Below, in pieces: positions 56,040 through 64,000 of a stretch of DNA of 64,000 nucleotides (within the stretch, counting starts at the first letter, position 1; every line of letters begins with the position of its first letter). Under the pieces are notes generated by a model. That model saw nothing but the letters and a program-made list of their open reading frames with translations. It was not told the origin of the DNA and did not search any database. The position numbers and the translations under genes were made by a program. Source of the stretch: CAVPGP01 sp963704025 (GTDB taxonomy: Bacteria; Actinomycetota; Thermoleophilia; Gaiellales; Gaiellaceae). The DNA is taken from NCBI GenBank assembly GCA_963704025.1, contig CAVPGP010000002.1, positions 372,001 to 436,000 of the forward strand. Direction: 5' to 3'.

Positions 56040-57995
56040 CTACCCGCCGGGCTTGGAGCCCGCGAGCTCGGGAGCCGGGAACGCGGCCCAGCCGCGGTCC
56101 GCAAACGATGCGACGCTGCTCGACTTCACGCCCGCGTCCGAGACTGTGAGGACGCCGTCGCGGACGACCAGCGACCGTCGGATCGCCGCAGAGACCTGGA
56201 GCTTCCCGGCGTCGTGCTCGACCCGCCCGACCTGGTCGATGCCACGAGCCCGTCCGACCCGGAGACCGACCGCCCGCTGCTCGAACGGGACGACGACGAG
56301 CCCGGTCGGCGGCCAGAAGAGGAAGGCGTGGTGGTCGAACTCCGCCTCGGACCAGCCCGCGCCGAGCGACTTCCGGTACAGCTGCTTCGGGTGCCGGAGG
56401 TCGGCGACGTCGAAGAGCGACACCTGCGTGCCGAGCGGGCGGCCTTGCTCGTTCGCGTCCTGGCCGATGCCGAGCAGCAGGTTGTCGCCGACCGGGTGCA
56501 GGTAGGCCGAGTAGCCCGAGATCTCGAGCTCGCCGAGCAAGCGGGGACGCTCGGGGTCGGCGAGGTCGATCGTGTACACCGGGTCGACCTGCCTGAAGGT
56601 GACGACGTACCCCACGTCGCCGACGAACCGCACCGCGTAGACGCGCTCCCCCTTGCCGAGCCCGCCGATCCGGCCGGCCTGGACGAGGGCGCCGTCCTTC
56701 GGGCGCAGCGTCGTCAGGAACGACTCGCTCTCCGCTCCCTCTCCCCACCACGAAGGGGTCTCGGTGCTGACGACACGGAGGACGCCGCGATACTCCGAGA
56801 GCGACCACTGGCTGAGCAGGAAGCCGGCGACCTGGCCGCTGCCGCGGTACTGCGTTCGCGACGGGCTGGAGATGTCGAACTTGTGGATGGCGGTGAGGAC
56901 GCCGTTCTGCTTTGCCGTGGGCGCGGCCGGATCGGGCCGGTCGGACCAGCGCTCGGTCGCGACGTAGAGGCTCTCGGGCGCCGCGTAGACGATCCGCGCG
57001 TCGGTCATCAGCCCGACCGAGTCGACGGGCTGGAGTCCCTTGTCGAGGTCGATCGTGAGCACGGTCAGCATGCCGAGGCCGGAGAACGCGGCCGGCCGGC
57101 GCACGTGGCGGCACTGGACGAGCGGACGCTTCTTCGTCGCTCCGGCACCCGGGCGCGCGATCCGGTACGACGGCAGCCAGCTCGCCACCCCGGACGAGGC
57201 GACGACGGCGCGGTTGTGGTCGCTTGCGGCGTCGAGCTCCTCCTTCGTCGTTCCGGCGGGCGTCTCGAACGGCAGCTTGCCGGGCATCTGCGACGAGGCG
57301 ACGATGCGCGCGCTACCCCCGACGAGCCGCGCCGCGACGTAGGCGCCGTCGAGCGTCAACGTGCGAACGAGGCGCAGCGCCTTCGGGTTCGAGACATCCA
57401 CCTCGGCGAGCACCGATTGCGCGGGCGCGTACGGCATCATCCGTGCAGCGAGGGCCGGCATCGGCTCGGCCCAGTACCCCCCGCGCGAGAGGACGAGCAG
57501 GCGGTCGCCGTGCAGGAGCAGCTCGTGGCTCCATCCGGCATCGAGCTTGAGCGTGTCCAGGAGCCGCGGCCTCGCCGCGCTCACGTCGACGGCGTTCAGC
57601 CTTCCGTTCCCGACGGCGAAGAGCGTCGTCCCGTTCGTCTTCACGAGGTCGGGCTCGTCGACACCCTCCTCCTGGACGTTCGTGCCCGAGAAGTCGACAC
57701 CCTGCTGCGGCGACCCGTCCTTGGCCGCGGCGGCGACGGGCACAGGCCCGCCCGGCGGCACGACGCCGGTCCCCACGGCTCCGCCGAGCCCCCACGGACC
57801 GACGGAGCGGGCGACCCGCGATTTCGCGTAGCCGAGCAGCTCGCCGCACGAGCGGAACGCGACGAGGCGGTCGGCCTTCGTCGCAGCTCCCGCGCGAGCA
57901 CCCTCGGCGGCCGAGCGGTCGGCGGTCGCCCCGACCACGGCCGCTGCGACGAACGCCACCATTGCGAAGAACCCGACGTACGTCCGAAGCCTCAT
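56040..57995 (-). CDS. Secreted beta-propeller domain protein
   Basis: A 651-residue exported protein of the Beta_propel family. A signal segment (YVGFFAMVAFVAAAVVGATA) leads into DFSGTNVQEEGVDEPDLVKT, the family signature, then repeated blade patterns (LFAVGNGRLNAVDVSAARP, LLVLSRGGYWAEP, YVVTFRQVDPVYTIDLADPE) and a C-terminal HPVGDNLLLGIGQDANEQGR block. Such proteins are cell-surface or secreted with no known enzymatic role. ATG at 57995 is preceded by GGGAG; a GTG at 57998 is also possible. Confidence 0.88.
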   Translation of the reverse strand: MRLRTYVGFFAMVAFVAAAVVGATADRSAAEGARAGAATKADRLVAFRSCGELLGYAKSRVARSVGPWGLGGAVGTGVVPPGGPVPVAAAAKDGSPQQGVDFSGTNVQEEGVDEPDLVKTNGTTLFAVGNGRLNAVDVSAARPRLLDTLKLDAGWSHELLLHGDRLLVLSRGGYWAEPMPALAARMMPYAPAQSVLAEVDVSNPKALRLVRTLTLDGAYVAARLVGGSARIVASSQMPGKLPFETPAGTTKEELDAASDHNRAVVASSGVASWLPSYRIARPGAGATKKRPLVQCRHVRRPAAFSGLGMLTVLTIDLDKGLQPVDSVGLMTDARIVYAAPESLYVATERWSDRPDPAAPTAKQNGVLTAIHKFDISSPSRTQYRGSGQVAGFLLSQWSLSEYRGVLRVVSTETPSWWGEGAESESFLTTLRPKDGALVQAGRIGGLGKGERVYAVRFVGDVGYVVTFRQVDPVYTIDLADPERPRLLGELEISGYSAYLHPVGDNLLLGIGQDANEQGRPLGTQVSLFDVADLRHPKQLYRKSLGAGWSEAEFDHHAFLFWPPTGLVVVPFEQRAVGLRVGRARGIDQVGRVEHDAGKLQVSAAIRRSLVVRDGVLTVSDAGVKSSSVASFADRGWAAFPAPELAGSKPGG

Positions 57996-58051
57996 CACTC
58001 CCGTTATACGCCGCCGAGCGCCGAATTGTCACGCCGGACGCTTACGGCACC

Positions 58052-58597
58052 TCAGCCGAGCGACGCGACGGCTCCCGCCTTGCCCTCCTCGACGGTCCCG
58101 GGCTCGAGAACCACCTGCAGGAGGAGGACGAGGCTGCTCACGATCAGGCCGGCCACCAGGGCAAAGGCAAACGACCGGCCGTGCAGGCCGGCGCGCCGCG
58201 CGGCGAGGCCTGCCCAGAAGGTCAGCGAGAGCGCTTCGAGCCGGATGACCACCCCGATCGCGTCGTTGAGCGAGACCCCGGCGAGATCGAGAACCACCAG
58301 GATCGCCACCGGCGGCGCCGCGAGCAGCAGAAACCGCGACTCGAAGCCGACGATGGCGAGGAATTCGCGCCCGTGCAGCGCCCTTCCGAGCTCCATGTGC
58401 TCGACGAGGATGGCGGAGAAGACGTGCGACAGGAAGATCGCGATCACCGGTGCAACGACGATGGAGACGGCATCTCGAAGCCGGAGATTCGACCAGCCGT
58501 CGTAGACGATCAGGACGCAGACGAGCGTGATGGTCGCGGTGACGACACGGCCGACGATCATCGGCCTGGCGGTCACACCGATGCGGTCGGCCCACAT
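58052..58597 (-). CDS. Four-helix membrane protein, unknown
   Basis: A 181-residue integral membrane protein: helices near residues 15-35 (RVVTATITLVCVLIVYDGW), 43-65 (AVSIVVAPVIAIFLSHVFSA), 85-105 (RFLLLAAPPVAILVVLDLAG) and 140-162 (FAFALVAGLIVSSLVLLLQV). The second contains LSHVFSAILVEHMELGRAL, with His/Glu. Similar proteins are hypothetical integral membrane proteins in actinobacteria. ATG at 58597 begins the hydrophobic pattern. Confidence 0.7.
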   Translation of the reverse strand: MWADRIGVTARPMIVGRVVTATITLVCVLIVYDGWSNLRLRDAVSIVVAPVIAIFLSHVFSAILVEHMELGRALHGREFLAIVGFESRFLLLAAPPVAILVVLDLAGVSLNDAIGVVIRLEALSLTFWAGLAARRAGLHGRSFAFALVAGLIVSSLVLLLQVVLEPGTVEEGKAGAVASLG

Positions 58598-58907
58598 CGC
58601 GGCGAGCCTACCCGAGCGATGTGCGGCCGAAGCTATCGGACAGGCGACGGCCGACCCTCGAGCCCCGTCTTGCCACGATTCGCCGGACCAGCCTGCGATT
58701 CTGAACTGATGGGTGGCGCGCGAAGGGCTCCGGTCGACCATGACGAGTAAGGGGCGGTGCGCCGGCGGCAGAGGCAGCCCGCCCCCGCTGCACCACCTCC
58801 CGTCCGAGGGCGGCCCACGCGCGCCAAGGTGACTGCTGGGACGGACGCGCCTTGACAGGCCCCGGGCGCGGCCAGCAGACTCCGGGTGCCGCCGAGAGGG
58901 GGAGAAG
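58598..58907 (+). promoter_or_regulatory. Leader and promoter region of the desaturase operon
   Basis: 310 bp without a gene. TTGACA at 58852-58857 is a perfect -35 hexamer; CAGACT at 58876-58881 (18-bp spacer) matches the -10 consensus at 3 of 6 positions. A GAGAGGGGGAG ribosome-binding region precedes the desaturase ATG. Confidence 0.5.
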
Positions 58908-59801
58908 ATGGAGTGGGTACTGGTCGGGCTCGTCTTCGCGGCCGCCGCCCTCAAGCTCGTCGAGAGGCGCCTGCCGCGTACCGCGTACAGGCTGCTGCTG
59001 CTGGCCGGGGTCGTCGCGCCCCTCGTCGCGACCGTGTACGCGACGGTTCTCTTCTGGCGTGACCCGGTGGGCTGGCGCGAGGTCGCGCTGCTCGTCGGCA
59101 TGTACGCCGTGACGGGGCTGGGGACGACCCTCGGCTACCACCGGCTGGCGACGCACCGCAGCTTCGACACCGGGCCCGTCGTCAAGGGCTTCTTCCTCGT
59201 CCTCGGCTCGATGGCGCTCCAGGGGAGCGTCATCAACTGGTCGGCCTGGCATCTGGAGCACCACGCCAACTCCGACCAGGAGGGCGATCCGCACAGCCCG
59301 CTCGACGGGTTCTGGCACGCGCACGTCGGGTGGATCCTCAAGGCCACTCCGGCGAAGCGGGAGCGCTATTGCAAGCGGCTGCTCGCGGATCCGGTCGTCG
59401 TCTTCGTCGACCGGACGACGACGCTCTGGGTCCTGCTCGGCCTGCTCGTCCCCTACCTCGTGGCGGGCTGGATCGGCCTCCTGTACGGCGGCCTCGTCCG
59501 GATCGCGGTCGGGAACCACCTGACCTTCGCCATCAACTCCGTCTGCCACACCTTCGGCTCGCGGGACTTCGACACGCGCGACGAGAGCCGCAACAACTGG
59601 CTCATGGGCCTGATCGGGCTGGGCGAGGGATGGCACAACAACCACCACGCGTTCCCGGCGATGGCGTTCCACGGCCGAGGCTGGCGCCAGCCCGACCTGA
59701 CCGCCCTCGTGATCCGGCTCCTCGTCCGCCTGCGGCTCGCCTGGAACGTGAACACACCGTCCGCCGCCGCGGTCGACCGTCGCCGGATGGTGACCGAGTG
59801 A
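58908..59801 (+). CDS. Acyl-CoA (stearoyl-type delta-9) fatty-acid desaturase
   Basis: A 297-residue membrane di-iron desaturase. The three histidine boxes are intact: HRLATH near 80, WHLEHHANSD near 118 and GEGWHNNHHAFP near 243. Four transmembrane helices surround them. It introduces a cis double bond into a saturated acyl chain, normally at delta-9. Directly downstream (4-bp overlap) are two cyclopropane-fatty-acid-synthase paralogs, whose substrates are exactly such unsaturated acyl chains, so the operon makes sense as desaturation followed by methylation. ATG at 58908. Confidence 0.93.
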   Translation: MEWVLVGLVFAAAALKLVERRLPRTAYRLLLLAGVVAPLVATVYATVLFWRDPVGWREVALLVGMYAVTGLGTTLGYHRLATHRSFDTGPVVKGFFLVLGSMALQGSVINWSAWHLEHHANSDQEGDPHSPLDGFWHAHVGWILKATPAKRERYCKRLLADPVVVFVDRTTTLWVLLGLLVPYLVAGWIGLLYGGLVRIAVGNHLTFAINSVCHTFGSRDFDTRDESRNNWLMGLIGLGEGWHNNHHAFPAMAFHGRGWRQPDLTALVIRLLVRLRLAWNVNTPSAAAVDRRRMVTE

Positions 59802-61045
59802 GCCGGGCGCCGGAGGTCCAGGAGCAGGCGGCGAGGAAGCCGGCTCGCGCCACCCTGGCCGTCCTCGGCGACGTGCTCGGCGAGTACCGGCCCCGGGACT
59901 TCGACGTGCGGCTCTGGGACGGAACGATCTGGCCGGGCGACCGTCCGCCCCGGTTCACGATCGTGCTCGCGCATCCCTGGTCGCTCCGGGCCATGTTCTG
60001 GCCGCCGGGGGAGAACACGCTGGGCGAGGCGTACGTGCGCGGCGCCTTCGACGTGGAGGGAGACCTCGACGCCGCGATCGGGCTCGCCGAGTACCTGTTC
60101 GGAGGACGCCGCCGCACAGGCCCGCGGCTGCTGACGCGGCTGCTCGCCCTCCCCGCGCCGCCCCGCGCGGTCGTCGACCGCCCGCGCGTCGTCGCCGACC
60201 ACTACGACCTCTCCAACGAGCTCTTCGCCCTCTTTCTCGACCCGCGCATGCAGTACAGCTGCGCGCACTTCGCGTCCCCCGACGAGGATCTCGACGCGGC
60301 GCAGTCGCGGAAGGTCGACCTGATCTGCCGCAAGCTCCGGCTGCAGTCCGGCGACCGGCTCCTCGACATCGGCTGCGGCTGGGCCGGCCTCATGCTGCAC
60401 GCAGCCGGGGAGTACGGCGTCGACGCGCTCGGCGTGACGATCAGCCGGAAGCAGCTCGAGCTCGCCGAGCAGCGGATCGCGGCGGCCGGCCTCGAGGGGC
60501 GCTGCCGGGTCGAGCTGCGCGACTTCCGCAGGCTCGACGGGTCGGAGACCTACGACAAGCTCGTCAGCGTCGGGATGGTCGAGCACATCCCGCGCGACGG
60601 CCTCGCCGATTACTTCGAGCGCGCGTATCGCCTCCTGCGTCCCGGCGGCGCCTTCCTGCTGCAGGGGATCGCCAAGCCGACGCGCAGCACGCCCCGGCCC
60701 GGGGCGACGTTCATGACGACCTACGTCTTTCCCGAGGGCGAGCTGGCTCCGCTCCCCATGACGCTCACGGCGGCCGAGCAGGCGGGGTTCGAGGTCCGCG
60801 ACGTGGAGTGCCTGCGCGAGAGCTACGAGCTGACCACGCGGCACTGGCGCGCGCGGCTCGAGGAGCACGAGCGGGAGGCCGTGGACGCGGTCGGGGAAGA
60901 GACCTACCGCATGCTCCGGGTCTACCTGGCCGGCTGCGCGCACAACTTCGCAGCCGGGTACGTGGGCCTCTACCAGACGTTGCTGCTCAAGCCCGACCGC
61001 GGCGCCAGCGGGCTGCCGTTGACCCGCGAGGACTGGCATGCCTGA
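59798..61045 (+). CDS. Cyclopropane-fatty-acid synthase paralog 1
   Basis: A 415-residue SAM-dependent methyltransferase acting on phospholipid acyl chains. The N-terminal lipid-binding part (LGEAYVRGAFDVEGDLDAA) is followed by YDLSNELFALFLDPRMQYSC, SAM motif LLDIGCGWAGLMLHAAGEYG, SVGMVEHIPRDGLADYFERA (catalytic Glu region) and a C-terminal part ending AGYVGLYQTLLLKPDRG. The bicarbonate-site Cys/Glu/His/Tyr are present by position. GTG start overlaps the desaturase stop. It may form cyclopropane rings or 10-methyl branches; the sequence alone does not decide. Confidence 0.88.
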   Translation: MSRAPEVQEQAARKPARATLAVLGDVLGEYRPRDFDVRLWDGTIWPGDRPPRFTIVLAHPWSLRAMFWPPGENTLGEAYVRGAFDVEGDLDAAIGLAEYLFGGRRRTGPRLLTRLLALPAPPRAVVDRPRVVADHYDLSNELFALFLDPRMQYSCAHFASPDEDLDAAQSRKVDLICRKLRLQSGDRLLDIGCGWAGLMLHAAGEYGVDALGVTISRKQLELAEQRIAAAGLEGRCRVELRDFRRLDGSETYDKLVSVGMVEHIPRDGLADYFERAYRLLRPGGAFLLQGIAKPTRSTPRPGATFMTTYVFPEGELAPLPMTLTAAEQAGFEVRDVECLRESYELTTRHWRARLEEHEREAVDAVGEETYRMLRVYLAGCAHNFAAGYVGLYQTLLLKPDRGASGLPLTREDWHA

Positions 61046-62357
61046 CCCGCGCGAGACGACGCTCGCGATCCTCGAGGAGCTGCTCGGAAGCTACCCGCAG
61101 CCGTTCGAGGTGCGGCTCTGGGACGGGACGACGTGGCCGGGCGACACGGGCGAGCCGCGCTTCACGCTCGTGCTCCGGCACCCCGGTTCGCTCCGGGCGA
61201 TGCTCCTGCCGCCCACGCAGCTGAGCGCCGGAGAGTCGTACGTCCACGGCAACGTCGACATCGAGGGGGACATCTTCGGCGTCTTCCCGCTGGCCGACTA
61301 TCTGCTGCGCGAGCGGCCGCTCGGAAGGCGCGCGTCGCTTCGGCTCGCGCGGCGGCTGCGCTCGCTCCCCCGGCCGCCGACGGGGCGCCGGCGTCGGGCG
61401 CCGAGGCTGCGGGCGCGGAAGTACTCGAAGGAGTACGACCGACAGGCGGTCACCTCCCACTACGACCTCCCGGAGGAGCTCTTTCCGCTCTACCTCGGGC
61501 GCTACCTCCTCTACACGTCGGCCTACTTCGGCTCGCCCGAGGAGGACCTCGACACGGCCCAGGAGCGCAAGCTCGACCTGATCTGCCGCAAGCTCCAGCT
61601 GGAGCCGGGTGAGCGCCTGCTCGACGTCGGCTGCGGCTGGGGCTCGCTCTCGATCTGGGCGGCGCAGCACTACGGCGTCCGCGCCCACGGCGTGACGCTC
61701 AGCGAGCCGCAGGCCCGCCTCGCGCGCGAGCGGGCGCAGGCGGCGGGCGTCGGCGACCTCGTTCGCTTCGACGGCGGCGACTACCGGGACCTCGACGTGC
61801 GCGAGCCGTACGACAAGGTGGCCTCGATCGAGATGTACGAGCACGTCGCGCCCCATCAGCTGCACGACTACTTCGCGCACATCCACGAGCTGCTGCGGCC
61901 CGGCGGCCTCTTCCTGAACCAGGGCATCGTCCGGCGGATCGACTTCGACCAGACCGTCGCCCGCCGGGGCGAGTCGTTCATCGAGCGGTGGGTCTGGCCG
62001 AACTGCGTGATCGTGCCCGTGAGCGAGGCACTGGACGCGGCCGAGGCGGGAGGCTTCGAGGTCCGCGACGTCGAGAGTATGCGCGACCACTACACGCTGA
62101 CGCTCACGCATTGGTGCCGGAACGTGGAGGCGAACCGCGACGAGGTCGTCCGGCTGCTCGGCGAGGACGGCTATCGGCTCTGGCGGCTCTGGACCGCGGG
62201 CGCTGCGTACGCCAACGCCAGCGGACACGTTGGCGTGCATCAGGTCGTGCTCTCCCGGCTCGACGAGGGCAGGAGCGGGCTGCCGCTCACCCGCACCTAC
62301 CTCGAATCGTTGGAGGCTCGAGAGGACGACGCGGTCGGCGCCGCTACGACGGCGTAG
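61038..62357 (+). CDS. Cyclopropane-fatty-acid synthase paralog 2
   Basis: A 439-residue paralog of the preceding protein, beginning 8 bp before its stop. Same layout: LSAGESYVHGNVDIEGDIFG, YDLPEELFPLYLGRYLLYTS, SAM motif LLDVGCGWGSLSIWAAQHYG, SIEMYEHVAPHQLHDYFAHI and SGHVGVHQVVLSRLDEGRSG. Two tandem copies with a desaturase suggest different acyl positions or chain lengths, or a two-step modification. ATG at 61038. The 3' end overlaps the convergent DegV gene by 14 bp. Confidence 0.88.
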   Translation: MPDPRETTLAILEELLGSYPQPFEVRLWDGTTWPGDTGEPRFTLVLRHPGSLRAMLLPPTQLSAGESYVHGNVDIEGDIFGVFPLADYLLRERPLGRRASLRLARRLRSLPRPPTGRRRRAPRLRARKYSKEYDRQAVTSHYDLPEELFPLYLGRYLLYTSAYFGSPEEDLDTAQERKLDLICRKLQLEPGERLLDVGCGWGSLSIWAAQHYGVRAHGVTLSEPQARLARERAQAAGVGDLVRFDGGDYRDLDVREPYDKVASIEMYEHVAPHQLHDYFAHIHELLRPGGLFLNQGIVRRIDFDQTVARRGESFIERWVWPNCVIVPVSEALDAAEAGGFEVRDVESMRDHYTLTLTHWCRNVEANRDEVVRLLGEDGYRLWRLWTAGAAYANASGHVGVHQVVLSRLDEGRSGLPLTRTYLESLEAREDDAVGAATTA

Positions 62358-63210
62358 CGTCGTCGTCGAACCAGAAGAGCGCGATCGCGCCCGGGCCGGA
62401 GTGGGCGCCGACGGCCGGGCCGAACGGCCCGAAGAACTCGATCGTCGCCTCCGGCCGCAGCGCTGCAATGCGGTCGGCGACGCCGTCCGCCTCCTCCGCG
62501 GCGTCGGCATGTGCGACGCCGAAGCGGAGGCCGTGGCTGTGCGGAGCATCCGCGTCGTAGATCTCCTCCAGCGCCGCCAGCGATCGCGCGCGACCGCGCT
62601 TCCGGGCGAGCGGCACGACCTCGCCGGCGACGATCTGCACCAGCGGCTTGATGTTCGCGAAGGCGCCGAAGCGCGCAGGCACGCGCTTTGCGCGACCGCC
62701 GCGGACGAGGTACTCGAGCGTGTCGAGCACGACCAGGTACCGCGCCTCCCGTCGGAAGCGCTCCGCGAGCGCCAGCATCGCCTCCTCGGTCGTCCCCGGC
62801 TCGAGCCGGCGCTGCAGGGCCTCCCCGAGCAGGACTAGCGCCCCGGAGACCATGCCTGCGTCGAGCAGCGTCACGTGCTCGACCCCGCTCGACTCGACGG
62901 CGATCCGCGCGCTCTCGTACGTGCCGGACATGCGGTCCGAGATCGTGATCACCACGACGTGCTCGTAGTCCGCGGCGTCGGAGAAGGCGGTCTCGAAGTC
63001 GGCCGGGCTCGGCTGCGACGTGTGCGCGAAGCCTCCCTCGACGCGCAGGCGCCGATAGAGCTCGTCCGGCGTGATGTCGACGCCGTCCCGATAGCTGCGA
63101 CCGCCCAGCTCGACGTACAACGGCACCATCCGCCAGTTCGCGTGCCGCGCGCGCGCGTCGAGGAGATCGGAGCCCGCCAGGACGACGGCCGTGTTGTCAA
63201 CGGTGAGCAA
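62344..63210 (-). CDS. DegV-family fatty-acid-binding protein
   Basis: A 288-residue DegV-type protein. N-terminal lobe features: MVPLYVELGGRSYRDGVDIT, HTSQPSPADFETAF (the fatty-acid carboxylate-binding loop), VVVITISDRMSGTYESARIA. The C-terminal lobe has LVVLDTLEYLVRGGRAKRVP and VGAHSGPGAIALFW, the terminal GxHxGPGA signature. In Firmicutes, FakB proteins of this family deliver fatty acids to the kinase FakA. Being convergent with the desaturase/CFA operon, a fatty-acid role is plausible. TTG start at 63210. Confidence 0.9.
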   Translation of the reverse strand: MLTVDNTAVVLAGSDLLDARARHANWRMVPLYVELGGRSYRDGVDITPDELYRRLRVEGGFAHTSQPSPADFETAFSDAADYEHVVVITISDRMSGTYESARIAVESSGVEHVTLLDAGMVSGALVLLGEALQRRLEPGTTEEAMLALAERFRREARYLVVLDTLEYLVRGGRAKRVPARFGAFANIKPLVQIVAGEVVPLARKRGRARSLAALEEIYDADAPHSHGLRFGVAHADAAEEADGVADRIAALRPEATIEFFGPFGPAVGAHSGPGAIALFWFDDDATPS

Positions 63211-63253
63211 GAGCAGGGAGTCCTAGCACCCCGCCGCAACGTACGATCGAGGC

Positions 63254-64000
63254 GTGGCCGCGTGTCCAGTGTGCGCGTTCGAGAACGACCGCGCGGCGCG
63301 CTTCTGCGCCCGCTGCGGCGAGTCGCTCGGGCTCGTCTGCCCCTCGTGCGGCGCGCCGACGGCGCCCGGCTTCCTGTTCTGCCCTACCTGCGGGGCGCGC
63401 CTCGCGGAGGTCGAGGGCGGGCCGGCCGGCGAGACCGGCGACGAGCGGAAGGTCGTCACCGTCGTCTTCGTCGACCTGGTCGGCTTCACGAGCCGCGCGT
63501 CCGAGCTCGATCCGGAAGAGGTCGGCCTCCTCCTGAGCCCGTACCACGCACGCGTGCGTCTGGAGCTCGAGCGCTTCGGGGGGACGGTGGAGAAGTTCAT
63601 CGGCGATGCAATCATGGCCGTGTTCGGCGCTCCCGTCGCGCACGAGGACGATGCGGAGCGGGCCGTCCGGGCCGGACTTGCCGTGCTGGACGCCATTCAG
63701 GCGCTGAACGAGGCCGATCCCTCGCGTGACCTCGCCGTCCGCATCGGCATCAACACCGGCGAGGCGGTCGTCTCGCTCGGCGCGCGCCCGAGCGAGGGCG
63801 AGGGCATCGCCGCAGGAGACGTCGTCAACACCGCCTCGCGCCTCCAGACGGCCGCGCCCGCGGGCGGCATCCTCGTGGGCGAGGCGACCCAGGCCGCCAC
63901 CCGCCACGCCGTCGAGTACTCGCCGCTCGAGGTCGACGCGCGCGGGAAGCGCGAGCCCGTTCCGGCGTTCCTCGTGCTCGACGCGACCGCACCGGGACAG
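63254..64000 (+). CDS. Zinc-ribbon and class III cyclase-domain protein (partial)
   Basis: GTG at 63254. Two zinc-ribbon units come first (ACPVCAFENDRAARFCARCG and LVCPSCGAPTAPGFLFCPTC), then from about residue 70 a class III cyclase domain (VTVVFVDLVGFTSRASELDP, KFIGDAIMAVFGAP, VRIGINTGEAV, GDVVNTASRLQTAAPAGGIL) up to the edge at residue 249. Both metal-binding Asp positions are present. Proteins with this start usually continue with an AAA ATPase and TPR repeats, as in the 40078-42936 gene, but that part is outside the window. Divergent from the DegV gene, 43 bp apart. Confidence 0.9.
   Translation, partial: MAACPVCAFENDRAARFCARCGESLGLVCPSCGAPTAPGFLFCPTCGARLAEVEGGPAGETGDERKVVTVVFVDLVGFTSRASELDPEEVGLLLSPYHARVRLELERFGGTVEKFIGDAIMAVFGAPVAHEDDAERAVRAGLAVLDAIQALNEADPSRDLAVRIGINTGEAVVSLGARPSEGEGIAAGDVVNTASRLQTAAPAGGILVGEATQAATRHAVEYSPLEVDARGKREPVPAFLVLDATAPGQ

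Noticed and set aside
1..64000. CRISPR arrays, rRNA genes, complete insertion sequences
   Set aside because: No regularly spaced repeats, rRNA-like sequence or transposase motifs were seen.

Overview
This is a GC-rich chromosomal window with many GTG/TTG starts and dense 1-8 bp gene overlaps. It looks like an actinomycete, most likely of the Thermoleophilia type (Gaiellales/Solirubrobacterales-like). The reasons are the alaS-(GAF)-ruvX-mltG-aroE-aroC-aroK gene order, the SigB/SigF-type sigma factor beside an RsbW-like protein, the actinobacterial GlgA/GlgM-type glycogen synthase, and the CopC-CopD/YcnI and beta-propeller families. The class-level assignment is inference.

Region 1 (1-19.3 kb) is almost all on the minus strand and is housekeeping: shikimate genes (aroK partial, aroC, aroE), mltG, ruvX, a GAF protein, alaS, a two-domain class III cyclase broken by a frameshift, an alpha/beta hydrolase, a sigma/anti-sigma pair, mnmA with an extra N-terminal domain, an envelope cluster (rlpA-like gene, two membrane-anchored low-complexity proteins, a DivIVA-like coiled coil), and aspS-hisS-MBL hydrolase (hisS carries a one-base frameshift).

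Region 2 (19.3-37.5 kb) holds a cupin, the histidine-degradation genes hutI-hutU-(small membrane protein)-hutH with ftcD nearby and glgA between them, a methyltransferase, an interrupted lipoprotein gene coupled to a uracil-DNA-glycosylase-family gene, a heterodimeric ABC exporter, an ABC/FtsX-type transporter, a membrane protein and an HD-type phosphohydrolase, ending at tRNA-Gln(CTG).

Region 3 (37.5-49.5 kb) is sparser and accessory-like. It begins at the tRNA and contains a broken ApeA-like (putative anti-phage) gene, another decayed reading frame, a tandem paralog pair of unknown function, a cyclase-ATPase-TPR regulator, a frameshifted secreted HNH-type nuclease with a companion Cys-rich exported protein, a CadC-like metal sensor with a CDF transporter, small membrane and exported proteins, a SixA-like phosphatase and a cupredoxin. 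No integrase is visible.

Region 4 (49.5-58.6 kb) is a tightly overlapped minus-strand operon built around CopC-CopD and YcnI-like (DUF1775) proteins, probably for copper handling at the envelope, followed by a beta-propeller exoprotein and a membrane protein. Region 5 (58.6-64 kb) is a lipid-modification operon (fatty-acid desaturase plus two tandem cyclopropane-fatty-acid-synthase paralogs), a DegV protein, and the start of a zinc-ribbon/cyclase protein cut by the window edge.

Several otherwise well-conserved genes (hisS, ycnI-like, cyclase, HNH nuclease) carry single-base indels. Because hisS should be essential, part of this is likely draft-sequence error rather than gene decay.
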